Positions 38,986-48,510 are shown, numbered from the stretch's first letter. The stretch is DNA of 64,000 bases from Leifsonia sp. Root1293 (GCF_001425325.1 NZ_LMEH01000001.1:543898-607897); one strand, 5' to 3'. Numbers and translations are program-made. Notes: generated by a model from the letters alone, not told the origin.

Positions 38986-39333
38986 TCAGCGCGACTGGCG
39001 CTTCTTGTATGGCAACGGCTCGCCCTTCACCTTCGGCGCTCGTCCGACGCCCTTGGACGCCTTGGCCTTGCCTCCGGTCTTCGGCGCCGGCGGAGCGTTG
39101 GCCGCATCGAACGCGGCGATCTCGTCGTTCGCCGTCGCCAGGAAGAGCTCGCCGGCATCCGTCAGCGTCATCGGTCCGTCGCCCCGGCGGATCAGCACGG
39201 CACCGGCGACGGCCTCGAGCTGATTGAGCGAACCGCTGAGGGTCGAGTGCGAGACGCCGAGAACGGATGCAGCACGCCCGAGGTCGAGCTCGGTCGCCAG
39301 GGCGACGTAGTGACGGAGCATGGTGATGTCCAC
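38986..39333 (-). CDS. Short LysR-type HTH protein
   Basis: A 115-aa protein: the first 70 residues match the LysR winged HTH (ITMLRHYVALATELDLGRAA, SVLGVSHSTLSGSLNQLE and GPMTLTDAGELFLATANDEI), but the effector domain is absent. The tail is basic and low-complexity (GGKAKASKGVGRAPKVKGEP). GTG 39333 is taken as the start because the HTH begins right after it. It may be a stand-alone DNA-binding protein rather than a decayed LysR, as the frame is intact. Confidence 0.75.
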   Translation of the reverse strand: MDITMLRHYVALATELDLGRAASVLGVSHSTLSGSLNQLEAVAGAVLIRRGDGPMTLTDAGELFLATANDEIAAFDAANAPPAPKTGGKAKASKGVGRAPKVKGEPLPYKKRQSR

Positions 39334-39497
39334 TGAGGTGGCCTTTCGTCGGGTCGTGCGTCCCACGGCCTCCTCCAGCGTACGGTGCCGACGCCGACCG
39401 CAACCCCTGCGAGGCGACTCGGAGCCAATGGGGGACGACCGCGTAGACTCGATCGAAGCCACCGGGCACACTCGGAGGCGAGCGAAAGGCGGTTGCG

Positions 39498-41441
39498 ATG
39501 ACCCTTCTGGAGACGATCAGGGGCCCCAGAGACCTCGACGCCCTCACGAAGGAGCAGTTCGAGCAGCTCGCCACGGAGATCCGGGAGCACCTCGTGCTGA
39601 ACGTCTCCAAGACGGGCGGCCACCTCGGCCCGAACCTCGGCGTCGTCGAACTCACCCTCGCCATCCACAGCGTCTTCGATTCGCCCCGCGATTCGATCGT
39701 CTTCGACACGGGCCATCAGTCCTACGTGCACAAGATGCTCACGGGGCGTCAGGATTTCTCGACGCTGCGGCAGACCGATGGCATGGCGGGGTACCCCCAA
39801 CGCTCGGAGTCCGAGCACGACATCGTCGAGAGCTCCCACGCCTCCAGCTCCCTCTCGTGGGCCGACGGCATCTCCCGCGCGTTCTCGATGACCGGGCAGG
39901 ATGACCGCAGCGTCGTCGCCGTCGTCGGCGACGGAGCGCTCACCGGTGGCATGACGTGGGAGGCGCTCAACAACATCAGCGACGACAACACGCGTCGCCT
40001 CATCATCGTGGTCAACGACAACGGGCGCTCCTACGCACCCACGATCGGCGGCATGGCCCGGTTCCTGAACACCGTGCGCACCCGACGCAGCTACCGCAGC
40101 CTCTACCTCTCCAGCCGCGAGGCCTTCGACAAGCTCGGGGCCCCCGGCCGTGCCGTGTATCGCGGCTTCCGCGGAGGCCTGCACGGCTTCCTCGCCCGGT
40201 TCACGAACAACGAGGCCCTCTACTCGAACCTCGACATCAAGTACATCGGTCCCGTGCACGGTCACGACATCGAGGCCATGCGCGAGGCTCTCGAGCAGGC
40301 GAAGCACTACGGTGCCCCCGTCATCGTGCACGCCATCACCGAGAAGGGTCGCGGCTACGGGCCGGCGCTGCGCGACGTCGCCGACCAGTTCCACGCCGTC
40401 GGCCAGATCGATCCCGAGACGGGGGAGTCCCTGGAGACCGCCGGAGCGGCGAGCTGGACCAGCGTCTTCGCCGACCGTCTGGTGGAACTCGCCGCCGAGA
40501 ACGAGCGCATCGTCGGCATCACCGCCGCCATGCTCCGCCCGACCGGACTGCACAAGATGGCCGAGCGCTTCCCGGGCCGGGTCATCGACGTCGGCATCGC
40601 CGAGCAGCATGCGGCCACGTCGGCGGCCGGCCTCGCCTTCGGCGGGATGCACCCCGTCGTGGCCATCTACGCCACCTTCATCAATCGCGCCTTCGACCAG
40701 GTGCTCATGGACGTCGCCCTGCACAAGGCCGGCGTCACGTTCGTGCTCGATCGAGCCGGTGTCACCGGGCCGGACGGTCCCAGCCACCACGGCGTGTGGG
40801 ATCTCGCGATCCTGCAGGTGGTCCCCGGAATCCGTCTCGCAGCGCCCCGCGATTCCGTGCGTCTCGAGGAGGAGCTGACCGAGGCCGTCGCCGTCGATGA
40901 TGCACCGACAGTGCTGCGCTTCCCGAAGGGCAGCGTCGGCGCCAGCTTCGAGGCAATCCGCCGCACCGACGACGGCGTCGACGTGCTCTCCGAGGGTCCG
41001 GGGCGCGATGTGCTCATCGTCACAGTGGGCCCCATGGCGGGCGTCGGGCTCGAGGTCGCCGAGCGGCTCGCCGCCCAGGGCATCGACGCGACTGTCGTCG
41101 ACCCCCGGTGGGTCGTCCCGGTGCCGCGCAGCGTCGTCGACATGTCGGCGCAGCACCGCCTCGTGGTGTGCATCGAGGACGGCATCCGCGTCGGCGGAAT
41201 CGGCACCCGCATCCGCCAGGACCTGCGCGAGGCCGGAGTGGACACCGCGGTCACCGAGGTCGGGCTGCCCGATGAGTTCCTCGACCACGGGTCCCGGGCC
41301 GACATCCTCGAGCGCACGGGCATGACGCCCCAGCACATCGCCCACGACGTGGTGGGCATGGTGCTCGGCTCGAAGCTGCCGCACGCTCGCGCGATCGACA
41401 CCGGATCGACAGCGATCACGGCGGGCTCCGGCGAACACTGA
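39498..41441 (+). CDS. dxs: 1-deoxy-D-xylulose-5-phosphate synthase
   Basis: Thiamine-PP enzyme that condenses pyruvate and glyceraldehyde 3-phosphate, the entry step of the MEP isoprenoid pathway. The 647-aa protein has TGGHLGPNLGVVELT, the TPP-binding motif GDGALTGGMTWEALNNI, the transketolase block IDVGIAEQHAATSAAGLAFG and DRAGVTGPDGPSHHGVWD. ATG 39498. Its position near acnA and upstream of RNase D/DUF3000 is typical for actinobacteria. Confidence 0.97.
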   Translation: MTLLETIRGPRDLDALTKEQFEQLATEIREHLVLNVSKTGGHLGPNLGVVELTLAIHSVFDSPRDSIVFDTGHQSYVHKMLTGRQDFSTLRQTDGMAGYPQRSESEHDIVESSHASSSLSWADGISRAFSMTGQDDRSVVAVVGDGALTGGMTWEALNNISDDNTRRLIIVVNDNGRSYAPTIGGMARFLNTVRTRRSYRSLYLSSREAFDKLGAPGRAVYRGFRGGLHGFLARFTNNEALYSNLDIKYIGPVHGHDIEAMREALEQAKHYGAPVIVHAITEKGRGYGPALRDVADQFHAVGQIDPETGESLETAGAASWTSVFADRLVELAAENERIVGITAAMLRPTGLHKMAERFPGRVIDVGIAEQHAATSAAGLAFGGMHPVVAIYATFINRAFDQVLMDVALHKAGVTFVLDRAGVTGPDGPSHHGVWDLAILQVVPGIRLAAPRDSVRLEEELTEAVAVDDAPTVLRFPKGSVGASFEAIRRTDDGVDVLSEGPGRDVLIVTVGPMAGVGLEVAERLAAQGIDATVVDPRWVVPVPRSVVDMSAQHRLVVCIEDGIRVGGIGTRIRQDLREAGVDTAVTEVGLPDEFLDHGSRADILERTGMTPQHIAHDVVGMVLGSKLPHARAIDTGSTAITAGSGEH

Positions 41442-41458
41442 GCATCAGCCGGGTGCGT

Positions 41459-41489
41459 TTGACTTCGAGTGCGCTCGAAGTTCTATCGT
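41459..41489 (+). promoter_or_regulatory. MerR-type promoter with 19-bp spacer
   Basis: -35 TTGACT (41459-41464) and -10 TATCGT (41484-41489) are separated by 19 bp, the over-long spacing typical of MerR-activated promoters. The perfect inverted repeat ACTTCGAG-TGCG-CTCGAAGT (41462-41481) lies across the spacer. The start codon is 7 nt after the -10, so the message is leaderless. Confidence 0.8.
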
Positions 41490-41495
41490 GGCCCT

Positions 41496-41879
41496 ATGGA
41501 GACACTCGAGCACACGTTCTCGATCTCGGAAGCCGCTGAACGCACCGGGCTCACCACCCACACGCTCCGCTACTACGAGCGAACCGGACTGATGCTGACC
41601 CCCGTCGATCGCGCATCGTCGACCCACCGCCGCTTCACCGAACAGGACATCACCTGGGTGTCCTTCCTCACGAAGCTGCGAGCGACCTCGATGCCCATCG
41701 CCCGCATCCGCGAGTACGTCGACCTCGTGCGCGAGGGCGACGATTCGACGGCGTCACGGCTCGAGCTCCTGCTGCGCCACCGCATCACGGTGGTGGCCCA
41801 GCTCGCGGAGATGCAACGGTCGCTGACCGCCATCGACGTGAAGATCGCCATCTACGAAGAGAAGGTCGCACACGCATGA
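41496..41879 (+). CDS. MerR family transcriptional regulator
   Basis: A 127-aa regulator with the N-terminal winged HTH ([32 protein letters not shown]) and a C-terminal coiled coil (about 80-125). No metal-binding cysteines are visible, so it is probably not a metal sensor. ATG 41496 is next to a 19-bp-spacer promoter with a palindromic operator, pointing to autoregulation plus control of the overlapping aldo-keto reductase gene, whose start overlaps its stop by 4 nt. Confidence 0.93.
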   Translation: METLEHTFSISEAAERTGLTTHTLRYYERTGLMLTPVDRASSTHRRFTEQDITWVSFLTKLRATSMPIARIREYVDLVREGDDSTASRLELLLRHRITVVAQLAEMQRSLTAIDVKIAIYEEKVAHA

Positions 41880-42847
41880 AACACGCAACACTCGGAACCC
41901 TCGACGTCTCCCGCCTCGGCCTCGGCTGCATGGGCATGTCGGCGTTCTACTCTGGCGCCGGAACCGATGAGGCCGAATCGATCCGCACGATCCACCGCGC
42001 GATCGACCTCGGCATCACCTTCTTCGACACGGCGGAGATCTACGGCCCGTACGTCAACGAGGAGCTGCTCGGCAAGGCTCTGGCCGATCGGCGCGACCAG
42101 GTCGTCGTGGCCACCAAGTTCGGCACCATCCTGCACCGCGGCGACGGCTCGCGCGGGCTCGACGGCTCTGCCGAGAACGTGCGGCTGTCGGTCGAGGGCT
42201 CGCTGAAGCGTCTCGGCACCGACCGGATCGACCTCTACTACCAGCACCGCATGGACCCTGGCGTCCCGATCGAGGAGACCGTCGGCGCCCTCGCCGAGCT
42301 CGTCGCAGCCGGTAAGATCGCTCACTACGGCCTGTCGGAGGCGGCGCCCGAGACCATCCGTCGTGCTCACGCCGTTCACCCCGTCACCGCCGTTCAGACC
42401 GAGTACTCCCTCTGGTCGCGCGACCCGGAGGCGGAGATCCTCCCCGTGCTGCGCGAGCTCGGCATCGGTTTCGTCCCCTACTCGCCGCTCGGACGTGGAT
42501 TCCTCACCGGAGCGTTGCGCTCGGTCGACCAGCTGGATGCATCCGACTTCCGTCGCAGCAACCCGCGCTTCGAGGGGGAGAACTTCGACGCGAACCTCCG
42601 CATCGTCGATGCGGTCGAGCAGGTCGCTGCCGAGGTCGAGGCCACACCGGCGCAGGTGGCTCTCGCCTGGCTGCTGGCGCAGGGCGGAGACATCGCCCCG
42701 ATCCCCGGAACCAAGCGCGTCTCACGGGTCGAGGAGAATGCTGCTGCGGATGCCGTGGAGCTGAGCGAAGCGCAGTTGAGCACCCTGAGCGACCTTCCGG
42801 CGCCCGTGGGCGACCGCTATGCGGACATGACGCCGCTCAATCGGTAG
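41876..42847 (+). CDS. Aldo/keto reductase
   Basis: A 323-aa NADP(H)-dependent oxidoreductase with the TIM-barrel AKR pattern. The catalytic tetrad residues lie in [10 protein letters not shown] (Asp, Tyr), VVATKFG (Lys) and YYQHRMD (His); the cofactor end is visible as [15 protein letters not shown]. Substrate unknown; such genes under MerR control often respond to electrophiles. Translation is coupled to the MerR gene by a 4-nt overlap. Confidence 0.92.
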   Translation: MKHATLGTLDVSRLGLGCMGMSAFYSGAGTDEAESIRTIHRAIDLGITFFDTAEIYGPYVNEELLGKALADRRDQVVVATKFGTILHRGDGSRGLDGSAENVRLSVEGSLKRLGTDRIDLYYQHRMDPGVPIEETVGALAELVAAGKIAHYGLSEAAPETIRRAHAVHPVTAVQTEYSLWSRDPEAEILPVLRELGIGFVPYSPLGRGFLTGALRSVDQLDASDFRRSNPRFEGENFDANLRIVDAVEQVAAEVEATPAQVALAWLLAQGGDIAPIPGTKRVSRVEENAAADAVELSEAQLSTLSDLPAPVGDRYADMTPLNR

Positions 42848-42890
42848 CCGATCGATGCCATCTCTGTCGGCAGAACGGTGCTGCGGCGCG

Positions 42891-42896
42891 TAACGT
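42891..42896 (+). promoter_or_regulatory. Candidate -10 for the DarT-like gene
   Basis: TAACGT lies 66 nt before the TTG start at 42963 and after the AKR stop, in the 115-nt gap. A -35 is not evident. Confidence 0.35.
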
Positions 42897-42962
42897 AGAG
42901 AGAGGTGGTTTCGAGGCGTTCGTCTCGAGTGGGCGGGTGCCACGCACGCGAGAGGTTTCGAC

Positions 42963-43808
42963 TTGGACGAGGAATGCATTCACGGATTCGGACGCGGCGA
43001 CTGCGCGGCGTGTTATCCGGCGGCCCCGGTGGTCGTCGCACCCCCGGTTCGGAAGGCGAGGACCTCAGCGGCGAAGTCATCGCTGCGTGAGCCCGTCGGT
43101 GGCAGTGGCTCGGCTTCGGCGAAGTCCCTGCGGCGTCCGCCTGTCGACGTCGGCGACCGACGCATCTACCACGTGACCCACGTCGCGAACCTCGCCGGCA
43201 TCGTCGCGCAGGACATGCTCGTGCCCGATGCCGGCGACTCCGCCGCCGAGACCGACGTGCAGGTGTTCTCGGCCGACGAGCGTGCAGCCCGCCGCAGCAC
43301 GCCCGTCCCCGGGCGCGACACCGTCGTGGCGGATCATGTGACGTTCAGCCTGACGCCGAACTCCAGCGCATGGGAGAGCATCCGCGCCGGAATCGACGAT
43401 CCGCGCATCGACGCGACCGCCGCAGCATCCGCAGCCTCGGAATTCGTGGTGCTCGTGAGCACCATCCGGGAGGCGTTGTCGGTGCAGGTGACGGACGAGG
43501 GCATCTCGTCGACCGGGATCGTCGTCACCGACGGCTACGCACCCGGGCCGCTCACCCGCTTCGCCACCACGTCAGACGACGTGCAGCGGATGCTCATCTC
43601 CCTCGGAGACGAGGAGGAGCCCGATGCGCTGCTGCGGGCGGAACTCCTCGCCCCCGGCGTCTTCCCCCTCGCCAGCATCACCCTCATCGGCGTTGCGAAC
43701 GACAAGGTGCGCGACGAGGTGCGCGGCATCCTGCATGCAGCTGCTCACAAGCCCAAGGTCGCCGTCTATCCGCCCTGGTTCCAGGCGGCCGACGAGGTGC
43801 GCTACTGA
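42963..43808 (+). CDS. DarT-like ADP-ribosyltransferase with N-terminal zinc knuckle
   Basis: A 281-aa protein. Residues 5-17 hold a Cys/His knuckle (CIHGFGRGDCAACYP), then a basic disordered linker (about 25-63). The DarT (DUF4433) domain follows: YHVTHVANLAGIV at 69-81 (NAD-binding His/Thr), an arginine-rich ERAARRSTPVPGRD loop, DHVTFSLTPNSSAW at 124-137, and the catalytic glutamate in RAELLAPGVFPLASI (E227). DarT toxins ADP-ribosylate thymidine on single-stranded DNA. No DarG macrodomain antitoxin is adjacent: the next gene is fadB on the other strand. The start is TTG 42963 with GAGAGG upstream; less certain. Confidence 0.78.
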   Translation: MDEECIHGFGRGDCAACYPAAPVVVAPPVRKARTSAAKSSLREPVGGSGSASAKSLRRPPVDVGDRRIYHVTHVANLAGIVAQDMLVPDAGDSAAETDVQVFSADERAARRSTPVPGRDTVVADHVTFSLTPNSSAWESIRAGIDDPRIDATAAASAASEFVVLVSTIREALSVQVTDEGISSTGIVVTDGYAPGPLTRFATTSDDVQRMLISLGDEEEPDALLRAELLAPGVFPLASITLIGVANDKVRDEVRGILHAAAHKPKVAVYPPWFQAADEVRY

Positions 43809-43828
43809 GCCGACGGCAGGCAACGAGA

Positions 43829-43858
43829 AGAGGGGCGGATCAAGCGATCCGCCCCTCT
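43829..43858. terminator. Convergent terminator DarT-like/fadB
   Basis: Perfect 13-bp stem AGAGGGGCGGATC (43829-43841) with GATCCGCCCCTCT (43846-43858) around AAGC, between two convergent genes. Confidence 0.88.
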
Positions 43859-43878
43859 CGTCGTCCGTGCGTGCGCGG

Positions 43879-46023
43879 CTAAGCGCCGACGCCGACGCCG
43901 ACGATCCGCGGCTCGTGGAAGGTGGAGCCGAACGCCCGCTCGCTCGCCCCGACGCGGTCGAGGTAGGGCGTGAGTCCGCCCATCTGGAACGGGAACCCTG
44001 CACCGAGGATCATGCAGAGGTCGATGTCCTCGGCAGCTGCAACGACATGATCCTCGAGCATGCGATGCACCTCGTCGGCGAGGCCGTCCTGCAGGCGCAC
44101 GAGGATCTCCTCGGCCTGCATCGGCTGGGTGCCGCCCGCCACGATCTTCAGGGCGCCCTTGTCGAAGCCCTTGACCTTGCCCTTCGAGTCCTTCTCGAGC
44201 AGCGTTCCGTACTCGGCCAGCTCGTGCAGGTTCTCGCTGCGGTAGAACCGGTCGGGGAAGGCGGCGTGGTGGGTGTCGAGCACGTGCGCTCCGACCTTCA
44301 GGCCCACGAGGTCGAGGAGGGCCGACGGCGCCATGGGGAGCCCGAGGGGAGCCATCGCCTCGTCGACGACGGAGAACGGTGTGCCGCGGTCGACCGCGTA
44401 CATCGCCTCGCCGAGCAGCTTGGCGAGAACCCGGTTCACCACGAAGCCGGGGGTGTCGGCCGTGATGACGGCGTTCTTCCGCAGCTTCGCCGCCGTGACC
44501 ATGGCGGTCGACAGCGTCGCCTCGTCGGTGTGCGGGGTCTTGACGACCTCGATGAGCGGCATGACGGCGACCGGCGTGAAGAAGTGGAAGCCCACGAGGC
44601 GCTCCGGGTGCTTCAACTTCGCGCCGATCTGCTCCACCGAGAGCGATGAGGTGTTCGTCGCCAGGACCGCCTCGGGGGAGACGTACTGCTCCACCTCGGC
44701 GAACACGTCCTGCTTGATACCGAGTTCCTCGAAGACGGCCTCGATGACCCAGTCGCAGTCGGCGAAGTCGGACTTGTCGGTGGTCCCGGTCACGAGGGCG
44801 CGCAGGCGGTTGGCCTCATCCGATCCGATGCGGCCCTTGTCGGCCAGCTTCCCGATCTCGTCGTGGATGTACCCGACGCCCTTGTCGACGCGAGCCTGGT
44901 CGAGGTCCGTGATCACAACGGGCACCTGCAGGCGGCGCAGGAACAGCAGAGCGAACTGGCTGGCCATGTAGCCCGCTCCGAGGACGCCCACCTTGGTGAC
45001 CTTCTTGGCGAGTGCCTTGTCGGGCGCACCGGCCGGGCGCTTGGCCCGCTTCTGCACGAGGTTGAACGCGTAGATCGATGCCTGGAGCTGGTCGCCTGCG
45101 ATGAGGTCGGCGAGGGCGTCGTCCTCGAGGGCGAAGCACTCCTCCTTGGATCCGTTCTTCGCCGCCTTCAGCAGGTCGAGTGCCGCGTACGGCGACTTCG
45201 GGATGGTGCCGAGACGGCTCGCGACGGTGTCGCGGGCGATCTTGATGGCGATGTCCCACTTGGCGATGCGCTCGAGCTTGCCCGGAGCATTCTTGCGGAC
45301 GACCTTCTCGGTGCCGCTCAGAACGCCGTCGGCGAAGCGGATGGAGTCCTCGAGGAAGTTGACCGGCGAGAAGATGCGGTCCGCGATCCCGAGGTCGAAG
45401 GCATCCTGCGCCTTCAGGGTGCGGTTCTGCTTCAGCGGATTCTCGATGATGACCTTGAGCGCGTTCTCTATGCCGATGAGGTTCGGCAGCAGGTAGGTGC
45501 CGCCCCAGCCGGGGATGAGGCCGAGGAACACCTCGGGCAGGGCCAGCGCCGCCGCTGACGAGTCGATCGTGCGGTAGTCGGCGTTGAGCGGCAGCTCGAC
45601 GCCACCTCCCAGCGCGAGGCCGTTGATGAACACGAACGACGGAACGCCGAGAGTGGCCTGCTTGCCGAGCACGTGGTGACCGAGCTGCGCCATCCGCTTG
45701 GCGATGTCCCGCGTCGGGATCTCGGCGATCTTCGACAGGTCGGCTCCCGCGGCGAGGATGAACGGCTTGCCGGTCGTCGCGACGGCGTGGATCTCGCCCT
45801 TCGCCGCCCGCTCGGCGAGTGCGTCGTAGGTGGCACCCAGTTCGAGCAGGGATGCGGGACCGAACGTGTTCGGGCGCGTGTGGTCGCGACCGTTGTCCAG
45901 GGTCACGAGGGCGAGTGTGCGTCCGGACGAGAGGGGGATGTCGCGCACGTAGGAGTGCGTGACGACCTCGTCATCGCTGAGGGATGCCAGCTCGGAGAAG
46001 TCGATCGTGGAGTAGTCGGTCAT
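43879..46023 (-). CDS. fadB: Fatty-acid oxidation multifunctional protein (enoyl-CoA hydratase/3-hydroxyacyl-CoA dehydrogenase)
   Basis: A 714-aa FadB/FadJ-type fusion catalysing hydration and NAD-dependent dehydrogenation in beta-oxidation. The N-terminal crotonase domain shows the oxyanion block NGLALGGGVELPLNADYR and PEVFLGLIPGWGGTYLLP. The 3-hydroxyacyl-CoA dehydrogenase domain starts at VTKVGVLGAGYMASQFALLF, with the catalytic histidine region LVGFHFFTPVAVMPLIEVV and the C-terminal dimerisation domain. fadA lies 6 nt upstream; the two make a trifunctional-type complex. Confidence 0.96.
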   Translation of the reverse strand: MTDYSTIDFSELASLSDDEVVTHSYVRDIPLSSGRTLALVTLDNGRDHTRPNTFGPASLLELGATYDALAERAAKGEIHAVATTGKPFILAAGADLSKIAEIPTRDIAKRMAQLGHHVLGKQATLGVPSFVFINGLALGGGVELPLNADYRTIDSSAAALALPEVFLGLIPGWGGTYLLPNLIGIENALKVIIENPLKQNRTLKAQDAFDLGIADRIFSPVNFLEDSIRFADGVLSGTEKVVRKNAPGKLERIAKWDIAIKIARDTVASRLGTIPKSPYAALDLLKAAKNGSKEECFALEDDALADLIAGDQLQASIYAFNLVQKRAKRPAGAPDKALAKKVTKVGVLGAGYMASQFALLFLRRLQVPVVITDLDQARVDKGVGYIHDEIGKLADKGRIGSDEANRLRALVTGTTDKSDFADCDWVIEAVFEELGIKQDVFAEVEQYVSPEAVLATNTSSLSVEQIGAKLKHPERLVGFHFFTPVAVMPLIEVVKTPHTDEATLSTAMVTAAKLRKNAVITADTPGFVVNRVLAKLLGEAMYAVDRGTPFSVVDEAMAPLGLPMAPSALLDLVGLKVGAHVLDTHHAAFPDRFYRSENLHELAEYGTLLEKDSKGKVKGFDKGALKIVAGGTQPMQAEEILVRLQDGLADEVHRMLEDHVVAAAEDIDLCMILGAGFPFQMGGLTPYLDRVGASERAFGSTFHEPRIVGVGVGA

Positions 46024-46029
46024 GTCGGC

Positions 46030-47235
46030 TCAGCGGCCCTTTCCGTACTTCTTGTGGTTGGGGTTCTCCCAGATGACGCTTCCGCCCTGTCCGAGGCCGA
46101 CGCACATGGCGGTCAGGCCGTAGCGCACCTCGGGGTGCTGCTCGAACTGGCGGGCGAGCTGGATCATCAGGCGCACGCCGCTCGCGGCGAGCGGGTGGCC
46201 GATGGCGATGGCGCCGCCCCACTTGTTGACGCGCGGGTCCTCGTCGGCGATGCCGAAGTGGTCGAGGAAGGAGAGAACCTGGACGGCGAAGGCCTCGTTG
46301 AGCTCGAACAGGCCGATGTCCTCGATCGAGAGGCCGGCGTTCCTCAGCGCCCGTTCCGTCGACGGGATGGGTCCGATGCCCATGACCTCCGGCTCCACGC
46401 CGGCGAAGCCGAAGCTCACCATGCGCATCTTCGTCTGCAGGCCGAGCTCCTTGGCGGCGGTCGACGACGCGAGGATCGACGCGGTGGCGCCGTCCGTCAG
46501 CGGCGACGCGTTGCCCGCGGTGACCCGGCCGTGGGGGCGGAACGGCGTCTTCAACGACGCCAGGCCCTCCATAGTCGTGTTCGGCCGCATGCCCTCGTCC
46601 TCGGTGGCGAGGCCCCAGCCCGCATCGCTGCGGAGCGAGACCGGAATCAGGTCGGGCTGGATGTCGCCGGACGCATAGGCGGCGGCGACCTTCTGCTGGC
46701 TCAGCATGCCGAAGCGATCGGCGCGCTCCTTGGTGAGCGACGGGAAGCGGTCGTGCAGACGCTCCGCGGTGTTGCCCATGTTGAGTGCGTCTGCGGCGAC
46801 GAGCTTCTCGGAGAGGAACCGCGGATTCGGGTCGACGCCTTCGCCCATCGGATGCCGGCCCATGTGCTCGACTCCACCGGCGATGACGACGTCGTACTGC
46901 CCGAAGGCGATGCCGGAACCGCTCGTCGTGACGGCGGTCATGGCACCGGCGCACATGCGCTCGATGGCGTAGCCGGGCACAGTGGTCGGCAGGCCGGCGA
47001 GCAGTGCGGCGGTACGGCCGAGGGTCAGCCCCTGATCACCCTGCTGGGTGGTGGCTGCGATGGCCACCTCGTCGATGCGGTCCTTCGGCAGGCTGGTGTT
47101 CCGTTCCAGCAGTCCGACGATGGCCTTCACCACCAGATCGTCTGCCCGGGTGTTCCAGTACATGCCCTTTTCGCCTGCTCTGCCGAACGGGGTGCGTACC
47201 CCGTCGACGAACACGACATCAGCTCTTTCGGCCAC
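46030..47235 (-). CDS. fadA: Acetyl-CoA C-acyltransferase (thiolase)
   Basis: A 401-aa thiolase completing beta-oxidation by cleaving 3-ketoacyl-CoA. The acyl-accepting cysteine is in ERMCAGAMTAV (about residue 94), the histidine in AIAIGHPLAASGVR and the C-terminal cysteine in AMCVGLGQGGSVIWE. ATG 47235 is preceded by a GGAGG-like site. It is the first gene of the minus-strand fadA-fadB pair. Confidence 0.96.
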   Translation of the reverse strand: MAERADVVFVDGVRTPFGRAGEKGMYWNTRADDLVVKAIVGLLERNTSLPKDRIDEVAIAATTQQGDQGLTLGRTAALLAGLPTTVPGYAIERMCAGAMTAVTTSGSGIAFGQYDVVIAGGVEHMGRHPMGEGVDPNPRFLSEKLVAADALNMGNTAERLHDRFPSLTKERADRFGMLSQQKVAAAYASGDIQPDLIPVSLRSDAGWGLATEDEGMRPNTTMEGLASLKTPFRPHGRVTAGNASPLTDGATASILASSTAAKELGLQTKMRMVSFGFAGVEPEVMGIGPIPSTERALRNAGLSIEDIGLFELNEAFAVQVLSFLDHFGIADEDPRVNKWGGAIAIGHPLAASGVRLMIQLARQFEQHPEVRYGLTAMCVGLGQGGSVIWENPNHKKYGKGR

Positions 47236-47310
47236 TTCGCCTCCACTATCGGATCAGTCTTCCTCGATCCTAGGCAGGGGGCCGATGGCCGTTGAATCGT
47301 TTGACAGAAC

Positions 47311-48510
47311 CTACGAAAGGGCTTCCATGCTCTGGTCCGGCTCTTGGTCAGCATCGACAAAGGCTTGGGCGATCGCCTGTGAGGTTGCTTCAACCTGCCA
47401 GGGGCGTGCACCCAGTCTGGTGAGTTCTTCGGCGACGGATGCCGCGTCGATGACGGCGGGCGGGGTCCAGGCGGCACGACGCAGCAGGTCGGGAGTGAGC
47501 AGGTTCTCCATCGGGATGGACCGCTCCTCGGAGATCTGGGCGACCGCGGCGCGCGCACCCTTCAGCCGCGCGTCGGCCTCGGGGTTCCTGTCGCTCCAGG
47601 CACGCGGCGGGGGGAGCGTGTTGTCGCCGGCCTGCTTCATGACGGGAAGGTCCGTCGTGGTGAGGCCAGACTCGACGGCGTGCCACCAACGCTCGAGCTC
47701 CGAGCGGCTGGCGCGGCCGGTGAACTCGCGCAGGTCGGCGAGGGCGCGCTTGGTGGTGGGCATGGCGCGTGCGACCGCGACGAGGGAGGCATCCGGCACC
47801 AGACGGCCCGGAGCGATGTCGCGTTCCTGGGCGAGGGCGTCGCGAGCCAGCCAGAGTTCGCGGGCGACGGCCAGGCTGCGCTGGCCGCGAAGGGCGTGCA
47901 CGCCCGACAGTCGGCGCCACGGATCGGCCCTGATGGCCTTGACCTCTCGATCGAGAGTGGCCTGGAACTCCTCGCCGGCGATGCCGCGCTTGTCGGCCTC
48001 GTCGAGCATGGCGGCGAGTGCGTCGCGCAGGTCGACGAGCAGCTCGACGTCGAGGGCGGCGTACTCGAGCCACGAGGCGGGGAGGGGGCGCGTCGACCAG
48101 TCGGCCGCCGAGTGCTCCTTGGCGAGGTGGATGCCGAGGAGCTCCTCGACGACAGTGCCCAGTCCGACGCGCGGCAGACCGAGCAGGCGCGCGGCGAGCT
48201 CGGTGTCGAAGATGACGGCCGGGTCGAGCCCGACCTCGCGGAGGCAGGCCAGATCCTGGCTGGCCGCGTGCAGGACCCACTCGACATCGGCGATCGCCTC
48301 GTCGAGCTCGGTCATCGGGCCGATCGCAGGAGGGTCGAAGAGGAAGACGCCGGAGCCGCGGCGGAACACCTGGATCAGGTAGGCCCGCTGCGAGTACCGG
48401 AAGCCGCTGGCGCGCTCGGCGTCGATGGCGATCGGGCCCGTTCCGGCTGAGATCGAATCGACGGCGGCGAGGTACTCCTCGCGTGTGTCGATGACGTGGC
48501 GGTCTGTCAC
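47311..48510 (-). CDS. Ribonuclease D (HRDC domain)
   Basis: A 399-aa 3'-5' exoribonuclease of the DEDDy class. The catalytic Asp/Glu are in AIDAERASGFRY, further acids in LHAASQDLACLREVG, and the tyrosine/aspartate in YAALDVELLVDL; an HRDC domain lies at about 212-290 (LREFTGRASRSELERWWHAV). The role is RNA processing or turnover. GTG start overlaps the DUF3000 stop by 4 nt, so translation is coupled. Confidence 0.93.
   Translation of the reverse strand: MTDRHVIDTREEYLAAVDSISAGTGPIAIDAERASGFRYSQRAYLIQVFRRGSGVFLFDPPAIGPMTELDEAIADVEWVLHAASQDLACLREVGLDPAVIFDTELAARLLGLPRVGLGTVVEELLGIHLAKEHSAADWSTRPLPASWLEYAALDVELLVDLRDALAAMLDEADKRGIAGEEFQATLDREVKAIRADPWRRLSGVHALRGQRSLAVARELWLARDALAQERDIAPGRLVPDASLVAVARAMPTTKRALADLREFTGRASRSELERWWHAVESGLTTTDLPVMKQAGDNTLPPPRAWSDRNPEADARLKGARAAVAQISEERSIPMENLLTPDLLRRAAWTPPAVIDAASVAEELTRLGARPWQVEATSQAIAQAFVDADQEPDQSMEALS

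Noticed and set aside
42848-43878. DarG antitoxin near the DarT-like gene
   Set aside because: Read both strands around it; no macrodomain motif, only the AKR and fadB genes.
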